Source of the DNA: Oscillospiraceae bacterium
GTDB taxonomy: Bacteria; Bacillota; Clostridia; Oscillospirales; Oscillospiraceae
Assembly: GCA_015067435.1 (NCBI GenBank)
Contig: SVMM01000013.1
Location: 43,815 to 107,814, forward strand
Length of the DNA stretch: 64,000 nucleotides
Direction of reading: 5' to 3'
A program made the translations under genes and the position numbers. Position 1 is the stretch's first letter, and every line of letters begins with the position of its first letter. This document shows positions 8,939-17,933 of the stretch, piece by piece. Below the pieces are notes generated by a model. It worked only from the letters and a program-made list of their open reading frames with translations, was not told the DNA's origin and did no database searches.

Positions 8939-11116
8939 ATGGGAATGCCGAAGGAGCGCGCAGACGACTGTCTGGCCGGACTGAACGACGCCCAGCGCTG
9001 CGCCGTCACCACGACGGAGGGCTTCGTGCGCGTGATCGCGGGCGCGGGCTCCGGCAAAACGCGGGCGCTGACGCACCGGTTCGCTTTCCTCGTGAACGAG
9101 CTGGGCATCCTGCCCGGCAACATCCTCTGTGTCACGTTCACCAACAAAGCGGCAAACGAGATGCGCCAGCGCATCCACAACCTCACCGGCGACAACGACA
9201 CCGGCTACATCTCCACGTTCCACGGGTTCTGTGTGTCGGTTTTGCAGGAGGACAGCAACGCCGTCCAGTATCCCAAAAGCTTCCTTGTGCTCGACAATTC
9301 CGACATCGACGACATGCTCAAGATCATCTACGAGGAGCGCGGTCTGACGCTGCGGAACATGACCTTCGGCAGCGCGCGCGATATGATCGAGATACAGAAA
9401 CTTTTCAAAAAGCCGGAATATTATCTCGATCTCATCGGCATGTCTCTCGACGCGCTGCACGAAAAGTTTCTCGCCGCTTCGACCACCGAGGATATCATAT
9501 TCTACGGCTATCTGTATCAGGAGAAAAAGTGCTTCGGCCTCGACTACAACGATCTTATCAAGTTCACGCTCTACATCTTCTCGCAGGACGCGGACGTCCG
9601 TCTCAAATGGCAGAAGCGCCTCGAATACATCATGATCGATGAGTTTCAGGACATCGACGCGCTGCAATATGAGCTGATGGAAGCGCTGTGCGGCTATCAC
9701 AAAAACCTCTTTATCGTCGGCGACCCGGATCAAACCATCTACACGTGGCGCGGCGCGAGCGTGAAATACCTGTTGGAATTCGACAGGCAGTTTCCGGGCA
9801 CAAAAACGATCATGATGACGGAGAATTACCGCTCCACGCCGCAGATCCTCGCGGCGGTCAACTCCATGATCGCGCACAACGCCAACCGCATGAAAAAAAA
9901 CCTCATCCCTACGCTTCCGGATGGGGAAAGCGTGCTCTGCCACCACGCGGACACCGCCGAACAGGAGGCGGAGTGGATCGCCGGACAGATCGAGGCGCTC
10001 CATGCTCAGGGCGTCGCGTACCGCGACGTCGCCATCCTTTACCGCGCGCACTACATCACACGCAACCTTGAAAGCGCCCTTCGCCGGGTAAAGCTCCCCT
10101 ACCACATCTACAGCGGCGTGCCGTTCTACGCACGCGCGGAGATCAAGGACGCGCTCTCGTACCTGCGCCTGATTGCCTATCGGGACGACCTCTCGTTCCG
10201 GCGCGTCGCCAACGTGCCGAAGCGAAGCCTCGGCGAGCGGCGGATGCGATTTCTGGAGGAACGCGCGCAGGCGGAGCAATGCTCGCTTTACGACGCGCTG
10301 CGCAAAAACCTCGACGACGAGATATTCAAACGCACAAAAGCAGCGCAGCTCGTCCGGCTGGTGGAGACCTTCGCCGCGAACTGTGCCGAGCGCCCGATTT
10401 CCGAGCTTCTTTCCGACCTTCTGGACAAGAGCGGCTACGAAACCATGCTGCGCACGGAGGGAAGTCAGGAGCGGCTGGATAATCTCGCGGAGCTCAAGCA
10501 GTCGGTCTTCGAGTACGAAACCACCTGCGGCGAGGAGAGCATGCTGGAGCACTACCTCGCGCATGTGGCGCTGTTCACCAACAGCGATACAGCGGAGGAA
10601 GACGACCGCGTCAGATTGATGACCATTCACGCCGCAAAGGGGCTGGAATTCCCCTATGTGTTTCTCTGCGCGATGAACGAGGGCGTCTGCCCGTCCAAGA
10701 AGACCGACACCAGAGAGAAGATGGAGGAGGAGCGGCGGCTCGCATTCGTGGCGATGACGCGCGCGGAAAAGCGTCTGTTTCTCTCCGAGGCGGAGGGCTG
10801 GAACCTCGACGGCTCGCCGCGCTATCCGTCCCGCTTCGTGCTGGACATCGATCAGGAGCTGCTGGAATACACCCGCAAGCCCGCCGCCTCGCTCGTAGCC
10901 GATGCGCGGAGCTTCATCGACGCATCCGACCGCTGCCTGCCGGAGAGCCTCGACGACCTTGTCTTTGCCGCCGGAACGCGGGTGCGGCACCGGGTGTTCG
11001 GGGACGGCACGGTCGTGGACGTCGACATGGACCGCCGCGCCCACATCGTCCAATTCGACGACATGAGCACACCGCGCGCGATCTCGTTCAAGGCAAAGCT
11101 GGAGCCCTGCCCGTAA
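8939..11116 (+). CDS. pcrA: UvrD/PcrA/Rep-family superfamily 1 DNA helicase
   Basis: A 725-residue ATP-dependent 3'-5' DNA helicase, the normal length for PcrA. Motifs appear in order: Walker A GAGSGKTRALTHR near residue 35, Walker B MIDEFQDID near 235, GDPDQTIYTWRG, the NYRST motif, VRLMTIHAAKGLEFPYVF and AFVAMTRAEKRL. A C-terminal segment (GTRVRHRVFGDGTVVDVD) resembles the tudor-like PcrA tail that contacts RNA polymerase. GGAAGGAAGG precedes the ATG at 8939; in-frame codons further upstream lack a ribosome site. Either the housekeeping PcrA or an accessory copy; plasmids with RepA-type initiators can depend on this helicase. Confidence 0.9.
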   Translation: MGMPKERADDCLAGLNDAQRCAVTTTEGFVRVIAGAGSGKTRALTHRFAFLVNELGILPGNILCVTFTNKAANEMRQRIHNLTGDNDTGYISTFHGFCVSVLQEDSNAVQYPKSFLVLDNSDIDDMLKIIYEERGLTLRNMTFGSARDMIEIQKLFKKPEYYLDLIGMSLDALHEKFLAASTTEDIIFYGYLYQEKKCFGLDYNDLIKFTLYIFSQDADVRLKWQKRLEYIMIDEFQDIDALQYELMEALCGYHKNLFIVGDPDQTIYTWRGASVKYLLEFDRQFPGTKTIMMTENYRSTPQILAAVNSMIAHNANRMKKNLIPTLPDGESVLCHHADTAEQEAEWIAGQIEALHAQGVAYRDVAILYRAHYITRNLESALRRVKLPYHIYSGVPFYARAEIKDALSYLRLIAYRDDLSFRRVANVPKRSLGERRMRFLEERAQAEQCSLYDALRKNLDDEIFKRTKAAQLVRLVETFAANCAERPISELLSDLLDKSGYETMLRTEGSQERLDNLAELKQSVFEYETTCGEESMLEHYLAHVALFTNSDTAEEDDRVRLMTIHAAKGLEFPYVFLCAMNEGVCPSKKTDTREKMEEERRLAFVAMTRAEKRLFLSEAEGWNLDGSPRYPSRFVLDIDQELLEYTRKPAASLVADARSFIDASDRCLPESLDDLVFAAGTRVRHRVFGDGTVVDVDMDRRAHIVQFDDMSTPRAISFKAKLEPCP

Positions 11117-11138
11117 CTGCGCATCTTTCCCGCAAAAC

Positions 11139-11177
11139 ACGCCCGCCGGACGGTTTCCGATACCGACCGGCGGGCGT
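11139..11177 (+). terminator. hairpin terminator after pcrA
   Basis: A perfect 11-bp GC-rich stem (11139-11149 with 11167-11177) follows the helicase stop by 22 bp and is followed by TGCTTTG. The short T-run makes it moderate; it could also end the convergent deacetylase transcript. Confidence 0.55.
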
Positions 11178-11240
11178 TGCTTTGCGCATATTCACTTTGC
11201 CGGAGCCGGATCCGCGACGCGGTACGCTGCGCCGGCTTTC

Positions 11241-12554
11241 TTAATGTGTCCTGTGCTTTTCCGCAAGCGTATGCAGGCGATCCAGGACCGCCGCGCCCGC
11301 GCCGCGCGTGACCTCCTGCCCGGGCAGGAATTCGCTCTTCTCATTGCCGCGGAAAACACCGAGCACGGAGCAGAAGCCGACGTCCGCGATCGCCCAGCCG
11401 GCGATCTGCGCGCGGTCGGCATAGGGTGCCGAAGCGCTACCCACGGGAACGGTGACGCCGTACAGGCGGGCAAAGCGCGCCGCGACGACGGCGAACTCCT
11501 GCCGTGTGATGGGTTTGTCCGGCGCAAAATACTTCGCCGAGACGCCGTTCATCACGCCGGCGGCGTGCGCCCACGCAATATAGGGCGCGGCGGCGCTGTC
11601 CCTCGGCACGTCGGCAAAGGGGTCCGCGGCGGGGATTACCACGGCCGCGCCGTACAGCCGTCCGAGCGCAACGGCAGCCTCCCCGCGCGTCATGGAGAAG
11701 TTGGGCAGGAACTCGCCCGCTTCGTTGCACGACATCAATCCCGCGTCAAGCGCGTAGCGGATAGACGAAAATGCCCAGTGGGTATACAGCTTGCTCTCGT
11801 CGTACCATTCGCTGCGCGGGCAGCGGTTGACGCCGGTGTTCCGCACGCGGGTGTAGACCTTCCCCGCCTGCGCTTCGACGCCGCGCCGCCAGAGCAGCTC
11901 GTCGACCGTCACCATCTCGAAGTCCTTGCCCTCCAGCGCGGTGAGCAGATTGTCCAGTCCGCGGGCGGTGCTTTTGTGCGTTTCGTGCATCAGCACGATG
12001 TCCCCGTCCTGCACCACCGAGACGGTGTAGCTCGTCAGGCGCGCCGAATCCTGATACTTCCAGTCCTCCGTGTCCACGCTCCACATGACGAGCGGCACGC
12101 CCGCGGCATTCGCCACGCGGCTGCTGTAATCGCCGTAGGGCGGGCGGAGATAGAACCCGGTCGCGCCGGTCCCTTTGAGGCCCGTGACCTCCGTCAGCGC
12201 CGCGGCGACGGAGCTGATTTGGCGCCTGACCTCGGCGTCGGATTTCTTGCTCAGCTGGGGATGATCCCATGTGTGGTTCGCGACCTGGTGTCCCTCCGCC
12301 GCCATGCGCCGCACCTGATCGGCAAATTCGCTGATCTTATAGCCGTTTAAGAAGAAGGTCGCCTTTGCGCCGTGCGCTTCCAGTGTATCGAGGATCTGAT
12401 CGGAATACGTCCCCGGTCCGTCATCGAAGGTCAGCGCGACCAGCTTCTGATTCGGACGCTCATAGGCAGACGCCGCCAGCGCGATCGGCGCAAGGCCGAG
12501 ACACAGGACGGCAGCCAGCACAAAGGACGCCGCGCGATATGCAAACGCTTTCAC
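11241..12554 (-). CDS. secreted polysaccharide deacetylase with three SLH domains
   Basis: A cell-surface CE4 deacetylase, probably acting on peptidoglycan or another N-acetylated wall polymer. The 437-residue protein has a signal peptide (first 27 residues, ending ALAASA) and a NodB domain at about 35-215. That domain has TFDDGPGTYSD, the metal site HTWDHP, RPPYGDYSS and VLMHETHKST. Three SLH repeats follow (about 255-437) for anchoring to secondary wall polymer. The start is a GTG at 12554 with GGGAGG eight bases upstream; no ATG fits the signal peptide. It lies 65 bp downstream of the radical SAM gene on the same strand. Confidence 0.9.
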   Translation of the reverse strand: MKAFAYRAASFVLAAVLCLGLAPIALAASAYERPNQKLVALTFDDGPGTYSDQILDTLEAHGAKATFFLNGYKISEFADQVRRMAAEGHQVANHTWDHPQLSKKSDAEVRRQISSVAAALTEVTGLKGTGATGFYLRPPYGDYSSRVANAAGVPLVMWSVDTEDWKYQDSARLTSYTVSVVQDGDIVLMHETHKSTARGLDNLLTALEGKDFEMVTVDELLWRRGVEAQAGKVYTRVRNTGVNRCPRSEWYDESKLYTHWAFSSIRYALDAGLMSCNEAGEFLPNFSMTRGEAAVALGRLYGAAVVIPAADPFADVPRDSAAAPYIAWAHAAGVMNGVSAKYFAPDKPITRQEFAVVAARFARLYGVTVPVGSASAPYADRAQIAGWAIADVGFCSVLGVFRGNEKSEFLPGQEVTRGAGAAVLDRLHTLAEKHRTH

Positions 12555-12619
12555 GGCATTTTCCTCCCGTTCCCGCTGCCACGCTGTTGTTTTCCGTGCA
12601 CAGCAGATTTTATATTGCA

Positions 12620-13672
12620 TCATATTGGGAGAATTGTCAACTGTTTCCCGCTGTTTTTTGCATTTTCACGCACGCAAAGCGGATTCTCGTAGAGTTTCCC
12701 GCCGTTTGCGAAAAAGTTATAGGAGCGGCAGCCGCCGGCGCACACCGCGCCGTGAACGCACGTGCCGCATTTTCCCGTGAGCTTTTCCGGCGTAAATTTC
12801 CGGTTGTAGGCAAACGCGTCCGGGTCCTCCCAGATATCGCGCAGGCTGCGCTGCCGGAGGTTGCCCTCAATGAAGCGCGCGTCGTACATCGACTCGCAGC
12901 CGCGGACATTACCCACGCTGTCGATGCCGACGGCAATCAGCCCCGCGCCGCACCCGTCGAACGAATAGCTCGGCGTGCCGCGCAGCATCCCCTCCTCCGG
13001 CGTGTAATAGCCGATGTTATCCGCGATACCGAGCGCAAAGGGCGCCGCGGGGGCGTCTTTCGCCACAAAATCGATAACCGCCGCCGCGTCGAAGCACACG
13101 TCGACGCCGTTCTGCGCGGCGCCGCCCATGGGCGAGCATGCCTGCAGCTGCCATGCAAAAATCGGATAGCTTCGCAGCGTATCATACAGCTCGCCCAGCA
13201 GCGGCGCGTTGTCCGCGCGCAGCGTGCTGATGACGGACGCCGGTATCCCCGCCGCCGTCAGCGCGCCAAGGGCCTCCAGACACAGGCGGTAGCTGCCCGC
13301 GCGGCGATACGCGTCGTGCACGCGCTCCGGGCCGTCCAGCGACACCGCTACGGACTCGACGCGAAGCGCCGCCAGCTCGCTCAGCAGCTCCGGCGTCATG
13401 CGGTATCCGTTGGTGATGATGCACACGCGGATGTCCCGCCGCGTGAGCGCGGAGACGATCTCACGCCAGTCGGGGCGCAAAAACACCTCGCCGCCGATCA
13501 GCGATACGCGGCGGCAGCCCAGCTCCGCGAGCTGGGCTGCCACGTCAAGACATTCGGCGGTGCTCAGTTCGTCCGGGCGCGCATTCCCGCCGCCGGAGCC
13601 GCAGTAGGCGCAGCGGAACGGACAGGCAAGCGTGATCTCCCAGACGCACTGGCGCAGTTTGTAGGCACTCAT
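12620..13672 (-). CDS. radical SAM/SPASM-domain protein
   Basis: A radical S-adenosylmethionine enzyme of 350 residues. The iron-sulfur motif is CPFRCAYC near residue 17, followed by a Gly-rich GSGGG turn. The C-terminal auxiliary-cluster region contains CGTCVHGAVCAGGCRSYNF near residue 300, a SPASM-type cysteine pattern. Such enzymes usually modify ribosomal peptides or mature protein cofactors. The start overlaps the stop of the zinc-ribbon gene (ATGA), so the two are made together. The obvious candidate substrate or partner is that small protein. The reaction is unknown. Confidence 0.85.
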   Translation of the reverse strand: MSAYKLRQCVWEITLACPFRCAYCGSGGGNARPDELSTAECLDVAAQLAELGCRRVSLIGGEVFLRPDWREIVSALTRRDIRVCIITNGYRMTPELLSELAALRVESVAVSLDGPERVHDAYRRAGSYRLCLEALGALTAAGIPASVISTLRADNAPLLGELYDTLRSYPIFAWQLQACSPMGGAAQNGVDVCFDAAAVIDFVAKDAPAAPFALGIADNIGYYTPEEGMLRGTPSYSFDGCGAGLIAVGIDSVGNVRGCESMYDARFIEGNLRQRSLRDIWEDPDAFAYNRKFTPEKLTGKCGTCVHGAVCAGGCRSYNFFANGGKLYENPLCVRENAKNSGKQLTILPI

Positions 13673-13968
13673 TCCCAGGAAAGCTCCGAGCCGCAGTTGG
13701 GGCAGAATTTGCTTTTGGCATGGAGAGGGCTCCCGCACTGCGGGCAGAAACCGACCCGCTCCTGCTCTTCCTGCGGTTCAGGGGGCTGCTGTGCCTGCTG
13801 CTGCGACTGCTGAAAAAACATCATGCCGTTCAGAGCACCGTTCGGCGGCATGTTCGGACCCGCGTAGGTCATCATCATCTGCGCCGGCCCGGCGTAGACA
13901 AAACCCATCGGCGGATCAGGCTCCTTCTTGTTGAGAGGATAGTTGTCCCTGTTCTCCGGTTTTGGCAT
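13669..13968 (-). CDS. small Pro/Gln/Met-rich protein with C-terminal zinc ribbon
   Basis: A 99-residue soluble protein. Residues 1-70 are low-complexity, rich in Pro, Met, Asn and Gln (for example two AGP repeats and a QQSQQQAQQ run). Residues 73-95 form a two-knuckle zinc ribbon, CPQCG and CPNCG, separated by 13 residues. A strong GGAGGTGA site precedes the ATG. It is translationally coupled to the radical SAM/SPASM gene. It may be a target peptide, a scaffold for the enzyme, or an unrelated zinc-ribbon protein. The four cysteines look more like a metal site than a cyclisation core. Confidence 0.75.
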   Translation of the reverse strand: MPKPENRDNYPLNKKEPDPPMGFVYAGPAQMMMTYAGPNMPPNGALNGMMFFQQSQQQAQQPPEPQEEQERVGFCPQCGSPLHAKSKFCPNCGSELSWE

Positions 13969-14100
13969 ATTGCCGCGTCACCTCCGTTCGATTTCTGTTC
14001 ACAGTATAGCACACCGCGCCGCGGAGGGAAAGAGGCAAAACCCAGGGATTCGCCAAAGTGTGGCGCGCCGCCATAAAATCACGTTTTGTTCCGTCGGGCG

Positions 14101-16539
14101 TTACCTCCCCATCACCACGGTCACGTCGACCGTCTCGCCGGTCCCGGCGATCGGGAGCACGTTTCCGGCAAGCTCACTGCCGTTTACCCTGACGGACTTG
14201 ACACCGTGCTGCGCACCCGCGGCGTTGTCCACCGTGATGCGATAGGTCGCGCCGCGATAGCGCCGAGTGACTGTAAAGCCCTTGAGCGACGCGGGGACAC
14301 AGGGATCCAGCCGCAGCCCGTCCAATGTCGGCGTCACGCCGAGGATCGCCTGGCTGACGCTGACGAACGTCCACGCGGCGGTGCCGGTAAGCCAGCTGTT
14401 CTTGCCTTCGCCGAAGCTCGGCGCGTCACAGCCCGCGATCATCTGGCTGTAGACGTACGGCTCGGTGCGGTGGATCTCGCTGATGTCCTCGATGTAGGCG
14501 GGCGCGGTGCGGCGGTAGACCTCAAACGCGCGGTCACCGTGGCCGAGCGTCGCCTCGGCGCAGACGATCCACGGGTTGTTGTGGCAGAAGATGCCCGCGT
14601 TCTCCTTGTATCCCGGCGGATAGCTCGTGATCTCGCCCAGCTCAAGGTGATAGCGCGTATACGCGGGCTGGAGCAGCACGATGCCGTACTTGGTGTCGAG
14701 GCGTTCCTTAACGCTCTCCAGCGCCTTCTCCGCCTCGCCGCTCTCTTTGCCGATGCCCGCCATGACGCACATACCCTGCGGCTCGATATAGATCTGGCCC
14801 TCCTCGCACTCCCGGCCGCCGACGACGTTGCCGTGGGCGTCATAAGCGCGGCGGAACCACGCACCGTCCCAACCCGCGGTCAGTGTCGTGCGCTCCATCT
14901 CGGCGACGGCGTTCTCCGCCTCCGCCGCCTCGTCCGCGCAGCCGACGTGGCGCAGGATGTCCGCCCACGCGCGCCCGTACTTGACGAACATGCCCGCGAT
15001 GAACACGCTCTCCGCCACGGGGCCTTCGCTGGGGCCGGTGGTCTGGAAGCTCTCGCCCGGCTGCTCGGAAAAGCAGTTGAGGTTGAGGCAGTCGTTCCAG
15101 TCGGCGCGGCCGATGAGCGGCAGTCGGTGGGGGCCAAGGTGCGTTTTCGTATAGTTGAAGCTGCGCCGCAGGTGCTCCATGAGCGGCTGCGCAAGGCTCT
15201 CGTCGTTGTCAAAGGGTACGCTCTCGTCGAGGATGGAGAAATCCCCCGTCTCGCGCAGATACGCGTCGGTGCCCGCGATCAGCCAGAGCGGGTCGTCGTT
15301 GAAGCCGCTGCCGACGTCGAGGTTGCCCTTCTTCGTAAGCGGCTGGTACTGGTGATAGGCGCTGCCGTCGGGGAACTGCGTCGCCGCGATGTCGAGGATG
15401 CGCTCGCGCGCGCGTTCGGGGATGATGTGCACGAAGCCCAGCAGATCCTGGCAGGAATCGCGGAAACCCATACCGCGCCCCATGCCGCTTTCAAAGTAGC
15501 TGGCGCTGCGGCTCATGTTGAACGTGACCATGCACTGGTACTGGTTCCAGATGTTCACCATGCGGTCGAGCTTTTCGTCGCCGGTGCGGACGACGTAGCC
15601 GCCGAGCAGCGCGTCCCACCGCCTGCCCAGTGCGGCGAACGCCGCGTCAAACTGCGCATCCGTCGCGTAGCGCGCCATCATCTCCCGCGCGCGCGCCTTG
15701 TTCACGACGCCGGGGGCCTCCCATTTCTCCTCCCGCGGATTTTCGATATAGCCGAGGCCGAAAATGATCGTTTCGCTCGCACCCGGGGCAAGCGTCAGGT
15801 CAAACTGCTGCGCGGCGACGGGCTGCCAGCCGTGGGCGATGCTGCCGGTGCAGCCGTTGCCGAACACCGCCTCAGGATGCGCCGGAGAGCCGTACACACC
15901 GAGGAACGCCTCACGCGCGGTATCAAAACCGTCGGGCGTGCGGTTTGCCCAGAACACGGCGTAGTGGTCGCGCCGCTCGCGGTATTCGGTCTTATGGTAG
16001 ATCGCCGCGCCGTCGACCTCCACCTCGCCGGTGGAGTAGTTGCGCTGGAAGTTGGACGCGTCGTCCATCGCGTTCCAAAGGCAGAACTCCGCATAGGGGA
16101 ACAGCGAAACTGTTTTCGCCTCGTCCGACACGTTCGTCACGCGCACGCGCATCAGCAGACAGTCGTCGCCCATCGGAACGAAAAGCTCCTGCGTCGCACG
16201 CAGTCCGCCCTTTTCGCCCTCAATCACCGTGTACCCCATGCCATGGCGGCAGATATAGCTGTCAAGCTCCGCCTGCACCGGCTGCCAGCCGATATTCCAC
16301 ACCGAGCCACCGTCCTTCAAATAGATGTGAAAGCCCTCGGAATCCAGCGGCGCGTTGTTGTAGCGATAGCGCGTCAGGCGGCGCAGACGCGCGTCGCGGT
16401 AGAAGCTGTACCCGCCCGCCGTGTTGGACAGCAGCGTAAAAAAGCTCTCGCTCCCAAGGTAATTGATCCACGGAAGCGGCGTGCGGGGCGTGGTGATCAC
16501 GTACTCCCGGCGTTCGTCGTCAAAGTGTCCGAACTGCAT
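14101..16539 (-). CDS. GH94 cellobiose/cello-oligosaccharide phosphorylase
   Basis: Phosphorolysis of a beta-1,4-linked disaccharide to glucose 1-phosphate plus glucose, in the cytoplasm. The 812-residue length matches cellobiose phosphorylases (about 810). The N-terminal beta-sandwich opens with the GHFDD-type motif of these enzymes. The catalytic (alpha/alpha)6 barrel contains [10 protein letters not shown] (near 357-365) and ADWNDCLN (near 479-486), the region that holds the general acid in GH94. There is no signal peptide. A palindromic operator and promoter lie just upstream, shared in style with the divergent LacI gene. Chitobiose or cellodextrin specificity is an alternative, but the GH5 neighbour favours a cellulose-derived substrate. 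Confidence 0.9.
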   Translation of the reverse strand: MQFGHFDDERREYVITTPRTPLPWINYLGSESFFTLLSNTAGGYSFYRDARLRRLTRYRYNNAPLDSEGFHIYLKDGGSVWNIGWQPVQAELDSYICRHGMGYTVIEGEKGGLRATQELFVPMGDDCLLMRVRVTNVSDEAKTVSLFPYAEFCLWNAMDDASNFQRNYSTGEVEVDGAAIYHKTEYRERRDHYAVFWANRTPDGFDTAREAFLGVYGSPAHPEAVFGNGCTGSIAHGWQPVAAQQFDLTLAPGASETIIFGLGYIENPREEKWEAPGVVNKARAREMMARYATDAQFDAAFAALGRRWDALLGGYVVRTGDEKLDRMVNIWNQYQCMVTFNMSRSASYFESGMGRGMGFRDSCQDLLGFVHIIPERARERILDIAATQFPDGSAYHQYQPLTKKGNLDVGSGFNDDPLWLIAGTDAYLRETGDFSILDESVPFDNDESLAQPLMEHLRRSFNYTKTHLGPHRLPLIGRADWNDCLNLNCFSEQPGESFQTTGPSEGPVAESVFIAGMFVKYGRAWADILRHVGCADEAAEAENAVAEMERTTLTAGWDGAWFRRAYDAHGNVVGGRECEEGQIYIEPQGMCVMAGIGKESGEAEKALESVKERLDTKYGIVLLQPAYTRYHLELGEITSYPPGYKENAGIFCHNNPWIVCAEATLGHGDRAFEVYRRTAPAYIEDISEIHRTEPYVYSQMIAGCDAPSFGEGKNSWLTGTAAWTFVSVSQAILGVTPTLDGLRLDPCVPASLKGFTVTRRYRGATYRITVDNAAGAQHGVKSVRVNGSELAGNVLPIAGTGETVDVTVVMGR

Positions 16540-16561
16540 GACAACATCTCCCTTTTTTGTT

Positions 16562-16577
16562 ACGAAAACGATTTCGT
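16562..16577. promoter_or_regulatory. LacI-type operator upstream of the GH94 gene
   Basis: ACGAAAACGATTTCGT is a nearly perfect palindrome with the central CG typical of LacI-family sites. It lies 22 bp before the GH94 start, between the predicted transcription start and the ribosome binding site, a position suited to a roadblock repressor. Confidence 0.7.
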
Positions 16578-16594
16578 GTTGCTAATTATCACAT

Positions 16595-16623
16595 ATCGTA
16601 GCTGATTTTTTTGAAAAATGCAA
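16595..16623 (-). promoter_or_regulatory. promoter of the GH94 phosphorylase gene
   Basis: On the minus strand TTGCAT (16618-16623) and TACGAT (16595-16600) are separated by 17 bp. Transcription would begin near 16588, immediately before the operator at 16562-16577. Confidence 0.5.
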
Positions 16624-16813
16624 GTCTTTTTTTATTTTCTTAAATCATAATATATTTTGAAAGAGGGGGATGCGTACAAATTTCGCAAAAGTTTCGTTAT
16701 TGTTCATAAAAACATTTGGAAAAATCTGTCAACGTCAAACAAATTCGTTCTAAATTTATACTTTTTCGGAAAAACCTCTTGCATTTTCTTACGTGATGTT
16801 GTATTTTTTCATT

Positions 16814-16829
16814 ACGAAATCGTTTAAGT
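16814..16829. promoter_or_regulatory. LacI-type operator upstream of the lacI-like gene
   Basis: ACGAAATCGTTTAAGT shares its first 12 bases, inverted, with the operator at 16562-16577. It lies 17 bp before the regulator's start codon, which implies autoregulation. The right half-site is less conserved. Confidence 0.65.
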
Positions 16830-16845
16830 GAGGGGCTGATCCGAA

Positions 16846-17856
16846 GTGGTATCCCTGAAGGATATCGCCCAGCGCTGCGGCGTTTCGGTCGCCACGGTGA
16901 GCAAGGCGCTCAACGGTCAGCCGGACATTGGCGAGAACACACGCGTGCGTGTTCTTCGCGCCGCGGACGAGCTCGGCTACATGGCGAACGCCGCGGCAAG
17001 GGCGCTGAAAACAAACCGCACCTATAATATCGGCGTTCTGTTTGTTGACAACCGCCACAGCGGTCTCGCCCACGAGTTCTTCTCGACAGTGCTCGACAGC
17101 CTCCGCGTCGAGGCCGAGCGCAGCGGCTACGACATCACCTTTATCAACAGCAATCTGGGCAACCGCCCGTGCAGTATTTTGCAGCATTGTCTTTATCGCG
17201 GCGTGGACGGCGTGGTCATCGTTACGGCGAACTTCCGCGACCCCATGGTGATCGAACTGGTGGAATCCGAGCTACCGGTGGTGACGATCGACCACGTGTT
17301 CAACAACCGCGCTGCGATCCTGTCCGACAACGTCGAAGGCACCGAGGCTCTGGTGCGCTACGCCGCATCGATGGGACACCGCAGGATCGCCTTCATCCAC
17401 GGCGAGCTGACCTCGCTGACGAATCTCCGGCTGGTGGGCTTCCACCGCGCCTGTGAGAACCTGGGGATCTCCGTCCCGGACGAATACATCCGCGAGAGCG
17501 ACTACCACGACACAGAGGGCTGCTACCGCGTCTGCCGCGAGCTGCTGGAACTGCCGGAGCGTCCGGACTGCATCCTGTTTCCGGACGATTACTCCTACAT
17601 CGGCGGCATGAACGCCATCCATGACGCCGGTCTGCGCATACCGCAGGACATCTCGGTCATGGGATACGACGGCATCAACCTCTCGCAGGTCATCAGCCCG
17701 CGCCTCGCCACCTATCGCCAGAACACCGGCGAGCTGGGTCGGCTTTCGGCGTCAAAGCTGATCGAACTGATCGAGCGGCCCAAAACCGCGCTGCTCGACC
17801 GCGTGATCGTCTCCGGCGAGCTGCTGGCGGGCGAAAGCGTTTCCAGAATTACCTGA
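16846..17856 (+). CDS. LacI-family transcriptional regulator of cello-oligosaccharide use
   Basis: A 336-residue LacI/GalR-type repressor. The helix-turn-helix and hinge occupy residues 1-55 (SLKDIAQRCGVSVATVSKALNG), followed by a periplasmic-binding-protein-like sugar sensor with the expected IGVLFVDN, GVDGVVIVTANF, RRIAFIHGE and SVMGYDGINLS landmarks. The start is a GTG at 16846 with GAGGGG ten bases upstream, and the HTH begins at residue 3. It lies between the divergent phosphorylase and the ABC importer genes. Two matching operators support control of the phosphorylase and of itself; the inducer is probably cellobiose or a cellodextrin. Confidence 0.9.
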   Translation: MVSLKDIAQRCGVSVATVSKALNGQPDIGENTRVRVLRAADELGYMANAAARALKTNRTYNIGVLFVDNRHSGLAHEFFSTVLDSLRVEAERSGYDITFINSNLGNRPCSILQHCLYRGVDGVVIVTANFRDPMVIELVESELPVVTIDHVFNNRAAILSDNVEGTEALVRYAASMGHRRIAFIHGELTSLTNLRLVGFHRACENLGISVPDEYIRESDYHDTEGCYRVCRELLELPERPDCILFPDDYSYIGGMNAIHDAGLRIPQDISVMGYDGINLSQVISPRLATYRQNTGELGRLSASKLIELIERPKTALLDRVIVSGELLAGESVSRIT

Positions 17857-17865
17857 CGGTGATTC

Positions 17866-17889
17866 GCGGGGCGACCCGCATCATATAAT
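17866..17889 (+). promoter_or_regulatory. possible promoter/stem upstream of the ABC operon
   Basis: In the 77 bp between the regulator and the binding-protein gene there is a GCGGG-GCGA-CCCGC stem followed by TATAAT (17884-17889). No good -35 hexamer is visible. Either this is a weak or activator-dependent promoter, or the operon is read through from the regulator gene. Confidence 0.35.
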
Positions 17890-17933
17890 CACAACCGAAA
17901 AAGAAGCACAAAAATATTAGGAGGATTAAAAAC

